A stretch of DNA of 64,000 nucleotides from positions 62,001 to 126,000 of the forward strand of contig SUWD01000001.1 in NCBI GenBank assembly GCA_015061685.1, given 5' to 3'. The position numbers and the translations under genes are program-made. This document shows positions 1 through 7,894 of this stretch, in pieces; the stretch's first letter is position 1, and each line of letters starts with the position of its first letter. This stretch comes from Lentisphaerota bacterium (lineage in GTDB: Bacteria; Verrucomicrobiota; Lentisphaeria; Victivallales; Victivallaceae). The notes under the pieces are model-generated. The model ran no database searches. It was given only the letters and a program-made list of their open reading frames with translations, and was not told where the DNA came from.

Positions 1-131
1 GCTTCGACCGGGGTGCGGTGGGCTGACATGATCCTCGCTGTAAACGGCACACCGAAGTCATCCAGCACATCAAAGGCATTTCTCACGATCTCCAGATCGC
101 TTTTGCTGCCCATTAAAATTGCAACACTCAT
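1..131 (-). CDS. purE: N5-carboxyaminoimidazole ribonucleotide mutase (PurE), partial
   Basis: Only the first 43 codons are visible; the rest lies beyond the left edge. PurE interconverts N5-CAIR and CAIR in de novo purine synthesis in the cytoplasm. The visible N-terminus has the family signature MGSKSD at residues 7-12 and SAHRTP near residue 37, both part of the nucleotide-binding active site. The ATG at 131 is preceded by GAGGT at a good distance and by its own near-consensus promoter (174-202), so it is transcribed apart from the Nudix gene upstream. Identification is firm although truncated. Confidence 0.93.
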   Translation of the reverse strand, partial: MSVAILMGSKSDLEIVRNAFDVLDDFGVPFTARIMSAHRTPVE

Positions 132-173
132 TTTTACCTCATTTTCAGTTTTACAAAATTTGGCACATTGTCA

Positions 174-202
174 AATATAATACATCTTGAGATATTTGTC
201 AA
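174..202 (-). promoter_or_regulatory. sigma70-type promoter of purE
   Basis: Minus strand TTGACA at 202-197, a 17-bp spacer, then TATATT at 179-174. The -35 box overlaps the stop codon of the Nudix gene. Confidence 0.75.
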
Positions 203-714
203 GCAGGAGGATAAAATCCACACTTTTTCAAATCTTCCAGCTCCGAAAGCAAATTGGGCGTAAAGTTCTCCCGCCATTGCGGATCGGCAAGTTCCGATGC
301 CGTAAAAAAACGCACCGTGTCGATCTCGCTTGCCTGATAAGCAAACGGCCCGGCAAGTTCCACACCGAAAACCCTTGTATTCTCCGACTCGATCTCATTG
401 CGGATCTTGCTGTCAAAAAGATGACGCAATTCAACTTTTTCCGTCACACCGAGTTCCTCGGCAAGCTCCCGTACCGCAGCAATCAGGAAACTCTCTCCGC
501 AATCCAGATGACCGCCGACCGCAGTATCCCACTTACCCGGCTGGATATCTTTGTCCATCCGCCTTTTCTGCAGCAGCAAAGCCCCCGTTTCCGGGTGCTT
601 TACCGCCACATGAGCCGTACAATGGATCAATGCCGGATTGCCGTGGCACTCACTCCTCGGAGCAATGCCGGTATGATTGCCCTGCTCATCATAGATGTCA
701 AAAAACTCTGCCAT
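199..714 (-). CDS. Nudix hydrolase (MutT/IPP-isomerase-like)
   Basis: A 171-aa cytoplasmic Nudix protein. A perfect Nudix box (G-x5-E-x7-REUxEExGU) spans residues 68-90 (GGHLDCGE then RELAEELGV). The family hydrolyses nucleoside diphosphates linked to another moiety; the region before the box (IDP-isomerase-like, with QKRR and GKWDTAVGG) resembles the YfcD/COG1443 group, whose substrates are poorly known. The start at 714 is preferred over one ten codons upstream because GGAAG precedes it and it lies 1 nt after the stop of the phosphomannomutase gene, which implies translational coupling. Substrate unknown. Confidence 0.85.
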   Translation of the reverse strand: MAEFFDIYDEQGNHTGIAPRSECHGNPALIHCTAHVAVKHPETGALLLQKRRMDKDIQPGKWDTAVGGHLDCGESFLIAAVRELAEELGVTEKVELRHLFDSKIRNEIESENTRVFGVELAGPFAYQASEIDTVRFFTASELADPQWRENFTPNLLSELEDLKKCGFYPPA

Positions 715-715
715 A

Positions 716-2032
716 TTACTTCCGGATAATAGCGAGAAGTTCATCCCGCTTTGCTTCCATAAGCTCTTTCGTATCCGCTTCGACGATCAGCCGGAGCAAA
801 GGCTCGGTATTGGAACTGCGGACGTTGAACCACCAGTCGGAATACTCCGAAGAAATCCCATCCAGTTCAAACATGTGTCCGTCGGCATACTTCGCTTTGA
901 TCTCCGCCAGAATGGGGGCAACATCGGCAACTTTGGAGTTGATCTCTCCACTGGAAAAATATTTTTTCAACGGTGCGATCAATTCATGGAGCGGACAATT
1001 TTTCGCACAGATCAGATTGGCAAGCATGATCATCGCCAAACCCTGGGATTCAGCAGTGAAATTCTGCTTGAAGTAGTAGTGTCCGGACAATTCCCCGGCA
1101 AATACCGCATCATTTTCCCGCATCTGATTCTTGATAAATGCGTGGCCCACCCGGCACTGGATCGCTTTGCCGCCGTTTTCTTCAATGCACTCCTTTACCG
1201 CCCGGCTGGAACGCAGATCGTAAAGGATCGTTGCCGGGCCGCGGGAGAGAATATCCTGGGCAATAAGAGCCGTGAAAAGATCCATCGGGATAATTTCACC
1301 CTCATCATCAATAAATCCGCAGCGGTCAGCATCTCCATCAAATGCCGCTCCAAAGTCAGCTTTGACCTCTTTCACTTTGGCACGGATGGCATCAAGCGTG
1401 TCAAGTTTAAGCGGATTCGCCTCGTGATTGGGGAAAGTTCCATCCATCACATCATACATCGGAACGATCTCAAAGAGATCTTTGATCCCGGCGATTTCAT
1501 ACAATCCCATGGCATTGGCATAATCGACCACTACTTTCAGCTTGCGGTCAAGTTTGGCAAAGGAACGCAGAAATTGACCGTATTCACCGGTAATATCGTA
1601 AGTGGAAACCACTCCCTTTTTCTCCGGTTCGCTCCACGCCCTCTTTTCGGCGATCTCCTGAATATCCATGATCCCGGTAGCTCCGCTGATGGGTACGGCA
1701 TCGGCTTTGCAGAGTTTGAAGCCATTCCACTCTCCGGGATTGTGGCTGGCGGTGATCATCACGCTGCCGTCGGATTTGAGTGTGCCGTTGGCAAAATAAC
1801 TTTGCGGCGTGGAACTCAATCCCAGATCGATCACATCCGCTCCCTGATCGGTAATACCTTTGCTGATACCGTCAAAAAGCTGCTGCGAATGAGGACGCAT
1901 ATCTCTGCCGATGACCACTTTTTTCGCCCCGGTAAAAACAATATAAGCTCTGCCGATGGCATAAGCAATATCGGCATTGATATCCGCCGGGTAAACGCCG
2001 CGGATATCATAGGCTTTGAAAATACCTGACAT
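716..2032 (-). CDS. phosphomannomutase/phosphoglucomutase
   Basis: A 438-aa alpha-D-phosphohexomutase that interconverts hexose 6-phosphate and 1-phosphate, feeding nucleotide sugars for cell-surface glycans. Visible motifs: catalytic phosphoserine loop TASHNP (Ser96), metal loop DGDAD at 232-236, sugar-binding GELSGH at 313-318 and phosphate-binding RSSNTEP at 405-411, all in the usual order and spacing. The start at 2032 (MSGIFKAYDIRG) matches the family N-terminus and has AAAGG upstream; the frame extends 19 codons further without support. Runs in an operon with the Nudix gene. PMM versus PGM specificity cannot be read from sequence. Confidence 0.92.
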   Translation of the reverse strand: MSGIFKAYDIRGVYPADINADIAYAIGRAYIVFTGAKKVVIGRDMRPHSQQLFDGISKGITDQGADVIDLGLSSTPQSYFANGTLKSDGSVMITASHNPGEWNGFKLCKADAVPISGATGIMDIQEIAEKRAWSEPEKKGVVSTYDITGEYGQFLRSFAKLDRKLKVVVDYANAMGLYEIAGIKDLFEIVPMYDVMDGTFPNHEANPLKLDTLDAIRAKVKEVKADFGAAFDGDADRCGFIDDEGEIIPMDLFTALIAQDILSRGPATILYDLRSSRAVKECIEENGGKAIQCRVGHAFIKNQMRENDAVFAGELSGHYYFKQNFTAESQGLAMIMLANLICAKNCPLHELIAPLKKYFSSGEINSKVADVAPILAEIKAKYADGHMFELDGISSEYSDWWFNVRSSNTEPLLRLIVEADTKELMEAKRDELLAIIRK

Positions 2033-2064
2033 AATATTGTGCCTTTCTGTTGAAACAACTGCTG

Positions 2065-2101
2065 AAAAAGGGTGCAAGAGAATTCTCATCCCCCTGCACC
2101 C
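2065..2101 (-). terminator. intrinsic terminator after transketolase
   Basis: On the minus strand GGGTGCA (2101-2095) pairs with TGCACCC (2076-2070), followed by a T run. It separates the transketolase transcript from the phosphomannomutase gene. Confidence 0.7.
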
Positions 2102-2136
2102 GTTTCCTTTTATTCAGAGTATATTACACTCTCTGC

Positions 2137-4191
2137 TTACTTTTCGCAATCACAGCCGCAGCTGCAGTCATCACCGCATCCGCAGTCGCAATCATCTTCA
2201 TCAAAGCAGAAGCAATCTTTGATCTGATCGACGATACCCTGCGGAGTGAAGCCGAATTTCTCAGCCAGCACTTTGTACGGAGCAGAAGCACCGAAGTGAT
2301 CCAGACCGATATTGAGACCTTCCAGACCGGTAAAGCGTTCCCAGCCGAAAGTGCTGGCAGCCTCGATGGAGACCACCGGAACATAGCCGGGGAGAACTTC
2401 GTCCTGATAGTCGAAATCCTGCTGGAGGAAAAGTTCCTGCGAAGGCATGGAGACCACACGGATCTTGGCACCCTCGGCACGGAGCAGCTCGGCGGCTTCC
2501 AGAGCCAGATTGACTTCGGAACCGGTGGCAAGCAGGATCATGCCGAAATCTTCATCATCGCTGACGACGAATGCACCGCGTTCAACATTGACGTTTTTGG
2601 CAGTTTCAGCGTCGTAGGGTTTCAGATTCTGACGGGTGAGCAGCAGAGCGACCGGACCGTCGGCTTTCAGAGCGGCTGCCCAGGCACCGGCGACTTCGTG
2701 AGCTTCAGCCGGACGGATGACGGTAACACCCGGAATGCTGCGGAGCATGGCGATCTGCTCGATCGGCTCGTGGGTGGGACCATCTTCACCGACGTAGAAG
2801 GAGTCGTGGGTGAAAATGTAGATCTGATGCAGTTTCTGGATAGCGGCAAGACGGATCGCCGGTTTCATATAATCAGAGAAAACGAAGAAGGTCGAGCTGT
2901 ACGGGATCGCAGTACCGTTGGCAGCCATACCGTTGGCGGCAAGACCCATGGCAAGCTCACGCACGCCGAAGTGGATGTTGCGGCCGCCGTAGTTGCCCGG
3001 AGCGAAATCAGTTTCGCCTTTGATGTTGCTCTTGGTGGAAGGAGCAAGGTCAGCGGCACCGCCGAAGAGAGCGGGAACCAATTCAGCAACTTTCTGGAGG
3101 ATGGTTCCGCTGCTGGCACGGGAAGCGACCGGCTCATCGACCGGAGCGACCTTGAGCAATTCTTCCAGGATGTTTTCCGGAACAGTCTGGTTGACGTATT
3201 TGTCGATCAGCTCGGCAGCAGCGGCATCAGCATCGCAGAAGGCTTTGAATTTGGCATTCCATTCTGCGGCCTTGGCCTTGCTCTCTGCGACGCAGGCGGC
3301 ACAGTAGGCTTTGACATCTTCAGCAACGGTGAAAGGAGCTTCTGTATATCCGAGGTTGGCACGCAGAGCGGCGAGTTCTTCATCACCGAGCGGTTCACCG
3401 TGGGAAGAAGCTTTGCCCTGTTTGTTGGGGGCGCCGAAACCGATCTGGGTTTTGCCGATGATGATGGTCGGACGGCCATCGGATTTGACAGCTTCGGCAA
3501 GAGCGGCATCGCACTGGCAGATGTCGTTGGCATTGTCACAGCGGATCACACGCCAGTTGTAAGCGGCGAAACGGGCGGCGACGTCTTCGGTAAAGGCGAT
3601 ACCGGTGGATCCTTCAATACTGATGTTGTTATCATCGTAGAAGACGACCAGATCGTCAAGTTTCAAATGTCCGGCCAGAGAAGCAGCTTCGCTGGTGGCA
3701 CCTTCCATCATGCAGCCGTCACCGGAGATGATGAAAATTTTGTTGGCGAAGAAATCAGTTTTGTCCAGACCGGTGCGGACGGCAAAGTAACGGTTGGCAA
3801 TGGACATACCGACTGCTGAAGCAAAACCGCTGCCGAGAGGTCCGGTGGTAATATCAACACCCTCGGTGTGTCCGAGTTCCGGATGGCCCGGAGTAAGACT
3901 GCCCCACTGACGGAAGTTTTTGAGTTCTTCCATATCCAGACCGTAGTTGAAAAGGTGCAGCAGGCTGTAGATCAGCATGGAACCGTGACCGGCGGAGAGA
4001 ATGAAACGGTCTCTGCCCAGCCAGCCGGGGGTGGAGGGATCATGACGCAGATACTTGCTCCACAACACAGCCGCATAATCGGCACAGCCCAGCGGCATGC
4101 CGGGGTGTCCGGATTTGGCTTTCTGGATCGCTTCTGCGGAAAGCACGCGGATGGTATCCGCCGTTTTTTTCGCCATTTTGCAGTCGAACAT
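2137..4191 (-). CDS. tkt: transketolase with cysteine-rich C-terminal tail
   Basis: A 684-aa thiamine-diphosphate enzyme of the non-oxidative pentose phosphate pathway that moves two-carbon ketol units between sugar phosphates. Visible: SGHPG at 27-31, TDP motif GDG (157-159) through NN (188-189), the EDGPTHEP catalytic segment of the pyrimidine domain, and a standard C-terminal domain. The start at 4191 has AAGGAG seven bases upstream. The oddity is the last ~25 residues: after the normal end the chain continues into an acidic tail with nine cysteines in CxC and CxCxC spacing. The tail is in frame, has no frameshift sign, and is not part of standard transketolases; metal binding is an inference. 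Confidence 0.95.
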   Translation of the reverse strand: MFDCKMAKKTADTIRVLSAEAIQKAKSGHPGMPLGCADYAAVLWSKYLRHDPSTPGWLGRDRFILSAGHGSMLIYSLLHLFNYGLDMEELKNFRQWGSLTPGHPELGHTEGVDITTGPLGSGFASAVGMSIANRYFAVRTGLDKTDFFANKIFIISGDGCMMEGATSEAASLAGHLKLDDLVVFYDDNNISIEGSTGIAFTEDVAARFAAYNWRVIRCDNANDICQCDAALAEAVKSDGRPTIIIGKTQIGFGAPNKQGKASSHGEPLGDEELAALRANLGYTEAPFTVAEDVKAYCAACVAESKAKAAEWNAKFKAFCDADAAAAELIDKYVNQTVPENILEELLKVAPVDEPVASRASSGTILQKVAELVPALFGGAADLAPSTKSNIKGETDFAPGNYGGRNIHFGVRELAMGLAANGMAANGTAIPYSSTFFVFSDYMKPAIRLAAIQKLHQIYIFTHDSFYVGEDGPTHEPIEQIAMLRSIPGVTVIRPAEAHEVAGAWAAALKADGPVALLLTRQNLKPYDAETAKNVNVERGAFVVSDDEDFGMILLATGSEVNLALEAAELLRAEGAKIRVVSMPSQELFLQQDFDYQDEVLPGYVPVVSIEAASTFGWERFTGLEGLNIGLDHFGASAPYKVLAEKFGFTPQGIVDQIKDCFCFDEDDCDCGCGDDCSCGCDCEK

Positions 4192-4279
4192 GTTTGTACT
4201 CCTTTTTTTGTTCGTGTTGCCCTCCGGAAAAAGAGATTTTCAAAAAAAGTCCCTCTTTTCCCGTTTTGCAACTGGTAAT

Positions 4280-4310
4280 TTGACAAAAATTGCGTTATCT
4301 TTATTAAAAT
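4280..4310 (+). promoter_or_regulatory. possible ruvB promoter
   Basis: TTGACA at 4280-4285 with candidate -10 boxes TATTAA (16-bp spacing) or TAAAAT (19-bp spacing). The exact -10 is uncertain. Confidence 0.4.
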
Positions 4311-4350
4311 AACACATAATTGACAGAAAAACAAGTTTTTTTGGGAAAAT

Positions 4351-5370
4351 ATGACAGAACGTTTTATAACTTCCACGTTAAACCGGCGTGATCCGGCAAA
4401 AGAATCCTCTCTGCGGCCGCCGACTTTTGCCGAATTCCCCGGACAGCCAAGAGTCAAAGAACAACTGGAACTTTTCGTCCGGGCCGCCAGAGAACGCGGC
4501 GAAGCTCTCGATCATATCCTGCTTTGCGGCCCCCCGGGATTGGGCAAAACCACTCTGGCGTACATCATCGCCAATGAAAGAGGAACTAAATTGAAAAGTT
4601 CCAGCGGTCCTGCCATTGAAAAACCCGGCGATCTTGCCGGACTGCTCACCTCTCTGGAACCCGGAGATGTCCTTTTTATCGATGAGATCCACCGCCTCAG
4701 TGCTACTGTGGAGGAGTATTTATACAGTGCGATGGAGGATTTTTTCATCGACATCATGCTTGAACAGGGTGCCGGTGCCAGATCAGTGCGGCTCACCGTC
4801 CCCCGTTTCACGCTGATCGGAGCAACCACCCGGCTGGGAATGATCTCCGCACCTTTGCGGGCAAGATTCGGACTTAATATGCGTCTGGATTACTACGATA
4901 CGGAAAGTCTGATGGAGATCTTGAAACGTTCCGCCTCGATCCTGGATGTGCCGCTGGATGATGACGGAGCAAGACAGATAGCTTCCCGCTGCCGGGGAAC
5001 TCCGCGTATTGCCAATAACCTTTTACGCCGGGCAAGGGATTACGCCCAGATCAAAGCCGACGGTGAAATCACCGGCCCTGTCGCCGCCAATGCTCTGGAA
5101 ATGCTCCAGATCGACAGCGACGGTCTGGATGAGATGGACCTGCGGATACTGGAGGTCATCATCAACAACTTCCGGGGTGGACCGGTGGGGTTGAAAAACA
5201 TTGCCGTTTCCACCGGTGAAGATGAGGATTCTCTGGAGGATGTCTATGAGCCTTTCCTCATCCAGCACGGCTATCTGGTTCGCACTTCCCGCGGCAGAGT
5301 CGCCACTCCGAAAGCGTGGAACAAACTCGGCTTATCCGGGGCGGTAAAAAATCAGAACGATTTGTTTTAA
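4351..5370 (+). CDS. ruvB: Holliday junction branch migration helicase RuvB
   Basis: A 339-aa AAA+ motor that, with RuvA, drives Holliday junction branch migration. Walker A GPPGLGKT at 60-67, Walker B FIDEIH around 109-114, sensor 1 GATTR, arginine-finger region LRARFG, and the C-terminal winged helix ending in the RGRVATPKAW segment. Length and order match the family. It stands alone here without ruvA or ruvC, and its last 4 bp overlap the 3' end of the convergent GH2 gene. GGGA precedes the ATG. Confidence 0.97.
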   Translation: MTERFITSTLNRRDPAKESSLRPPTFAEFPGQPRVKEQLELFVRAARERGEALDHILLCGPPGLGKTTLAYIIANERGTKLKSSSGPAIEKPGDLAGLLTSLEPGDVLFIDEIHRLSATVEEYLYSAMEDFFIDIMLEQGAGARSVRLTVPRFTLIGATTRLGMISAPLRARFGLNMRLDYYDTESLMEILKRSASILDVPLDDDGARQIASRCRGTPRIANNLLRRARDYAQIKADGEITGPVAANALEMLQIDSDGLDEMDLRILEVIINNFRGGPVGLKNIAVSTGEDEDSLEDVYEPFLIQHGYLVRTSRGRVATPKAWNKLGLSGAVKNQNDLF

Positions 5371-7118
5371 TCCGCCTGGATCTCCGCCACTCTTTCCGGA
5401 GGAAATTTAGCACGGCGGTCAAAGTAATAAAGTCCGTTTGCTTCCTGAAAAATATCCGTAAGCTGGGTATAACAGTAGCCCGATACCCTTTTATCCCGCC
5501 GGATTTCCGCAATGAGTTTACGGAAACGTGCCAGAAATTCATCTGCAGTTGCCGGAGGATCACCGTAACTGAAGCTCCCCGGCGGAGGCGGCGGATAAGC
5601 CATCCCTCCGATCTCGCTTAAGAAAAAGGGTTGTCCGTGCCACAGCTCATTGAAATCCCTCTCGCCGTTGGGATCACACTGGCAGGGAGGATCCATAACG
5701 GCAAGGTGCGAAGCAACTTCATCTGCCGTGCCATAGTCGTGGATATCGTAAATATCGCTCTCCGGCAGGCGGTGGATGTAACCTGACACATCCAGTACCG
5801 GACGGCTGGGATCGGCAGTTTTAGCTGCATTGAAAAGAGTACGGATCAAATCATTGACCACATCCAGAGACCATTTGCCGTTTATCATACGGCGGTGAGT
5901 TTCATTCAAAGCACTCCAGACGATGATACACGGATGGGAAAAATCTCTTTCGATCTCCTCAAGGAATTGCCCTGCCGGACTGATACCCGGTTGATAGATC
6001 CCCACATCCGGCTGATTCTCCTGACACCAGTCGATCCCCCAGTCTCCGAATTCCCCCCAGACCAGATATCCGAGGCGGTCGGCGTGATACAAAAAACGCT
6101 CCTCAAAAACCTTTTGATGCAATCTCGCTCCGTTGAATCCCGCCTGCATGGACAAATGAATGTCCCTTTGCAGAGCTTCATCATCCGGTGCCGTCCAGAT
6201 ACCATCCGGATAATACCCCTGATCCAGAACCAGTTTTTGAAAAAGCTTTTTCCCGTTGAGCAGGAAATCCATCCCGTCAATACTTATGAAACGCCAGCCG
6301 CCGTAAGTCGATGCCCGGTCAACAACTGAACCGTCGGCCCCGGTCAGGGTCAATTCAATATCGTACAGCTGCGGATTCTCCGGTGACCAATATATCCTCT
6401 TATCCTCCGGCAATACGCAGTAAATGACCGCACTCAACCCGGCATCCGCCGGTACAGACGCATGACAGATACTCTCTCCATTGAGCAAAACTTCCGCTTC
6501 AACTTTCCACAAACGGCGGTTTGCCGACAACGGAACGGTCAGCAAAAATCCATCTGCTGTCGGCAATACCCGCGGTCGTTTCATAAAAACTTCCGGGACA
6601 GCCTCCATCCAGACCGTCTGCCAGATACCGCTTACCCGGGTATAACAGCAAAGGTAATTCTCCGGTCTGTCCGACTGTTTCCCCCTCGCCCGGTTGCGGT
6701 CACGCAGGGTACAAGCACGCACCGTGACAGAGAATTGCCGGGGCGGATCCACACCGAGGTCAACGGTAAAAGGAGTAAAGCATCCCCGGTGAAAACATAC
6801 CGGTTTGCCGTCAATGAAAATTTCCGCATCATAATCCACTGCCTGAAAGTGAAGCAATATCCGTTTCCCCTGCCACCGCTCCGGGATTTGAACCTCTTTC
6901 CGGTACCACACGACTTCCATAAAACCGGTCTCCCCGATCCCGGAAAGAGTTGATTCCGGAGGAAAAGGAACGGTGATTTTTTGATCGAAAGGCACATTTT
7001 CCAAAGTGTATTGCCCGTAAAGATCAATGGCAAAATCCCAAGTCCCGTTGAGATTGAGAAAGTCATCTCTCACCCATGATGGACGGGGATATTCCGGGCG
7101 GGGAATATATTCCGGCAT
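5367..7118 (-). CDS. glycoside hydrolase family 2 enzyme
   Basis: A 583-aa protein without a signal peptide. It has the GH2 order: sugar-binding jelly-roll domain (about 1-175, with LNLNGTWDFA), immunoglobulin-like domain (about 180-275) and TIM barrel. Expected acid/base Glu406 in WSALNE and nucleophile Glu502 in FFLSEIGG are both present. GH2 members include beta-galactosidases, glucuronidases and mannosidases; specificity cannot be set from sequence. It is shorter than LacZ because it lacks the C-terminal domains. AAGGAG precedes the ATG. Last gene of the five-gene operon from 13388; its lack of an export signal suggests it acts on imported oligosaccharides. Confidence 0.9.
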   Translation of the reverse strand: MPEYIPRPEYPRPSWVRDDFLNLNGTWDFAIDLYGQYTLENVPFDQKITVPFPPESTLSGIGETGFMEVVWYRKEVQIPERWQGKRILLHFQAVDYDAEIFIDGKPVCFHRGCFTPFTVDLGVDPPRQFSVTVRACTLRDRNRARGKQSDRPENYLCCYTRVSGIWQTVWMEAVPEVFMKRPRVLPTADGFLLTVPLSANRRLWKVEAEVLLNGESICHASVPADAGLSAVIYCVLPEDKRIYWSPENPQLYDIELTLTGADGSVVDRASTYGGWRFISIDGMDFLLNGKKLFQKLVLDQGYYPDGIWTAPDDEALQRDIHLSMQAGFNGARLHQKVFEERFLYHADRLGYLVWGEFGDWGIDWCQENQPDVGIYQPGISPAGQFLEEIERDFSHPCIIVWSALNETHRRMINGKWSLDVVNDLIRTLFNAAKTADPSRPVLDVSGYIHRLPESDIYDIHDYGTADEVASHLAVMDPPCQCDPNGERDFNELWHGQPFFLSEIGGMAYPPPPPGSFSYGDPPATADEFLARFRKLIAEIRRDKRVSGYCYTQLTDIFQEANGLYYFDRRAKFPPERVAEIQAD

Positions 7119-7129
7119 CTTTTTCTCCT

Positions 7130-7882
7130 TTACTGCTGGGCAAGAAACATCACACCGGCAATTTCTTCTGCCGTAAGAGCCCGGTTGAATATCCTCAATT
7201 CATCGATCAATCCGATGTGCTTGTAAGCATCCAGCGGCGTCGGGTAGTGGCCGATGGTAAAAAGTGTCCCGATCCCGTCGGCAGGAACGAATTTCTCGCC
7301 TTGAGCCAGCACTCCGTCAGCGATCTTTTCGCCGTTGATGTAGAGAACGGCAGATTTTTCATCACAGCTTACTGCCACATTTATCCATGAATCCACCGGC
7401 AGAACCGGTTCAGCAGATTTGATGACAAACGGCTTTTTCCCTGCTCCTTTGCCCATGCGGAAAACCAGATAACGCCAGCTCCAGACCAATTCAAAACCTT
7501 TGGGCGACTGATCGCTGGCTGTGGCAACGATAATACTGTTTTTCGTTTCACGGTCATACCGTTTTATCCAGACCGAAACAGTAAAAGGCGGAGCCAGTTT
7601 CGTCAGCCGGGGATCACGGCAGACATACTGTCCTTTGGAATTGGCCTGCAATTCCAGAGCTTTGCCGGAAACCCCCGGTTTGAAATCCGAGGAGGGCAAA
7701 GTTTTGCGGGGCACGATATCCAAAGAGGAAACACTGTCTTTGAGGCACTCTTTCACATCGTTGTCAAAAGAGTAATACGCTATTTGTCCGGCCGGAACCG
7801 CCGGAACTTCATCCGCTTTTACCGCCGGCAAAGCGACAGCGGTGCAAAAAAGCAATGCGGCAAACAAACATGATTTTTTCAT
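7130..7882 (-). CDS. secreted LamG/concanavalin-like domain protein
   Basis: A 250-aa exported protein: signal peptide about 1-23 (KK, hydrophobic stretch, AVKA) followed by one LamG-type jelly-roll domain (motifs IAYYSFDND, FTVSVWIKR, YINGEKIADG, GLIDELRIFNRALTAEEI). Such domains bind carbohydrate or ligands and have no catalytic residues. The ATG at 7882 is chosen over an in-frame TTG one codon earlier. It lies 9 bp after the CBM9-like gene and 11 bp before the GH2 gene, so it is co-transcribed and probably assists substrate binding (inference). Confidence 0.8.
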   Translation of the reverse strand: MKKSCLFAALLFCTAVALPAVKADEVPAVPAGQIAYYSFDNDVKECLKDSVSSLDIVPRKTLPSSDFKPGVSGKALELQANSKGQYVCRDPRLTKLAPPFTVSVWIKRYDRETKNSIIVATASDQSPKGFELVWSWRYLVFRMGKGAGKKPFVIKSAEPVLPVDSWINVAVSCDEKSAVLYINGEKIADGVLAQGEKFVPADGIGTLFTIGHYPTPLDAYKHIGLIDELRIFNRALTAEEIAGVMFLAQQ

Positions 7883-7894
7883 CAATTTTTCTCT

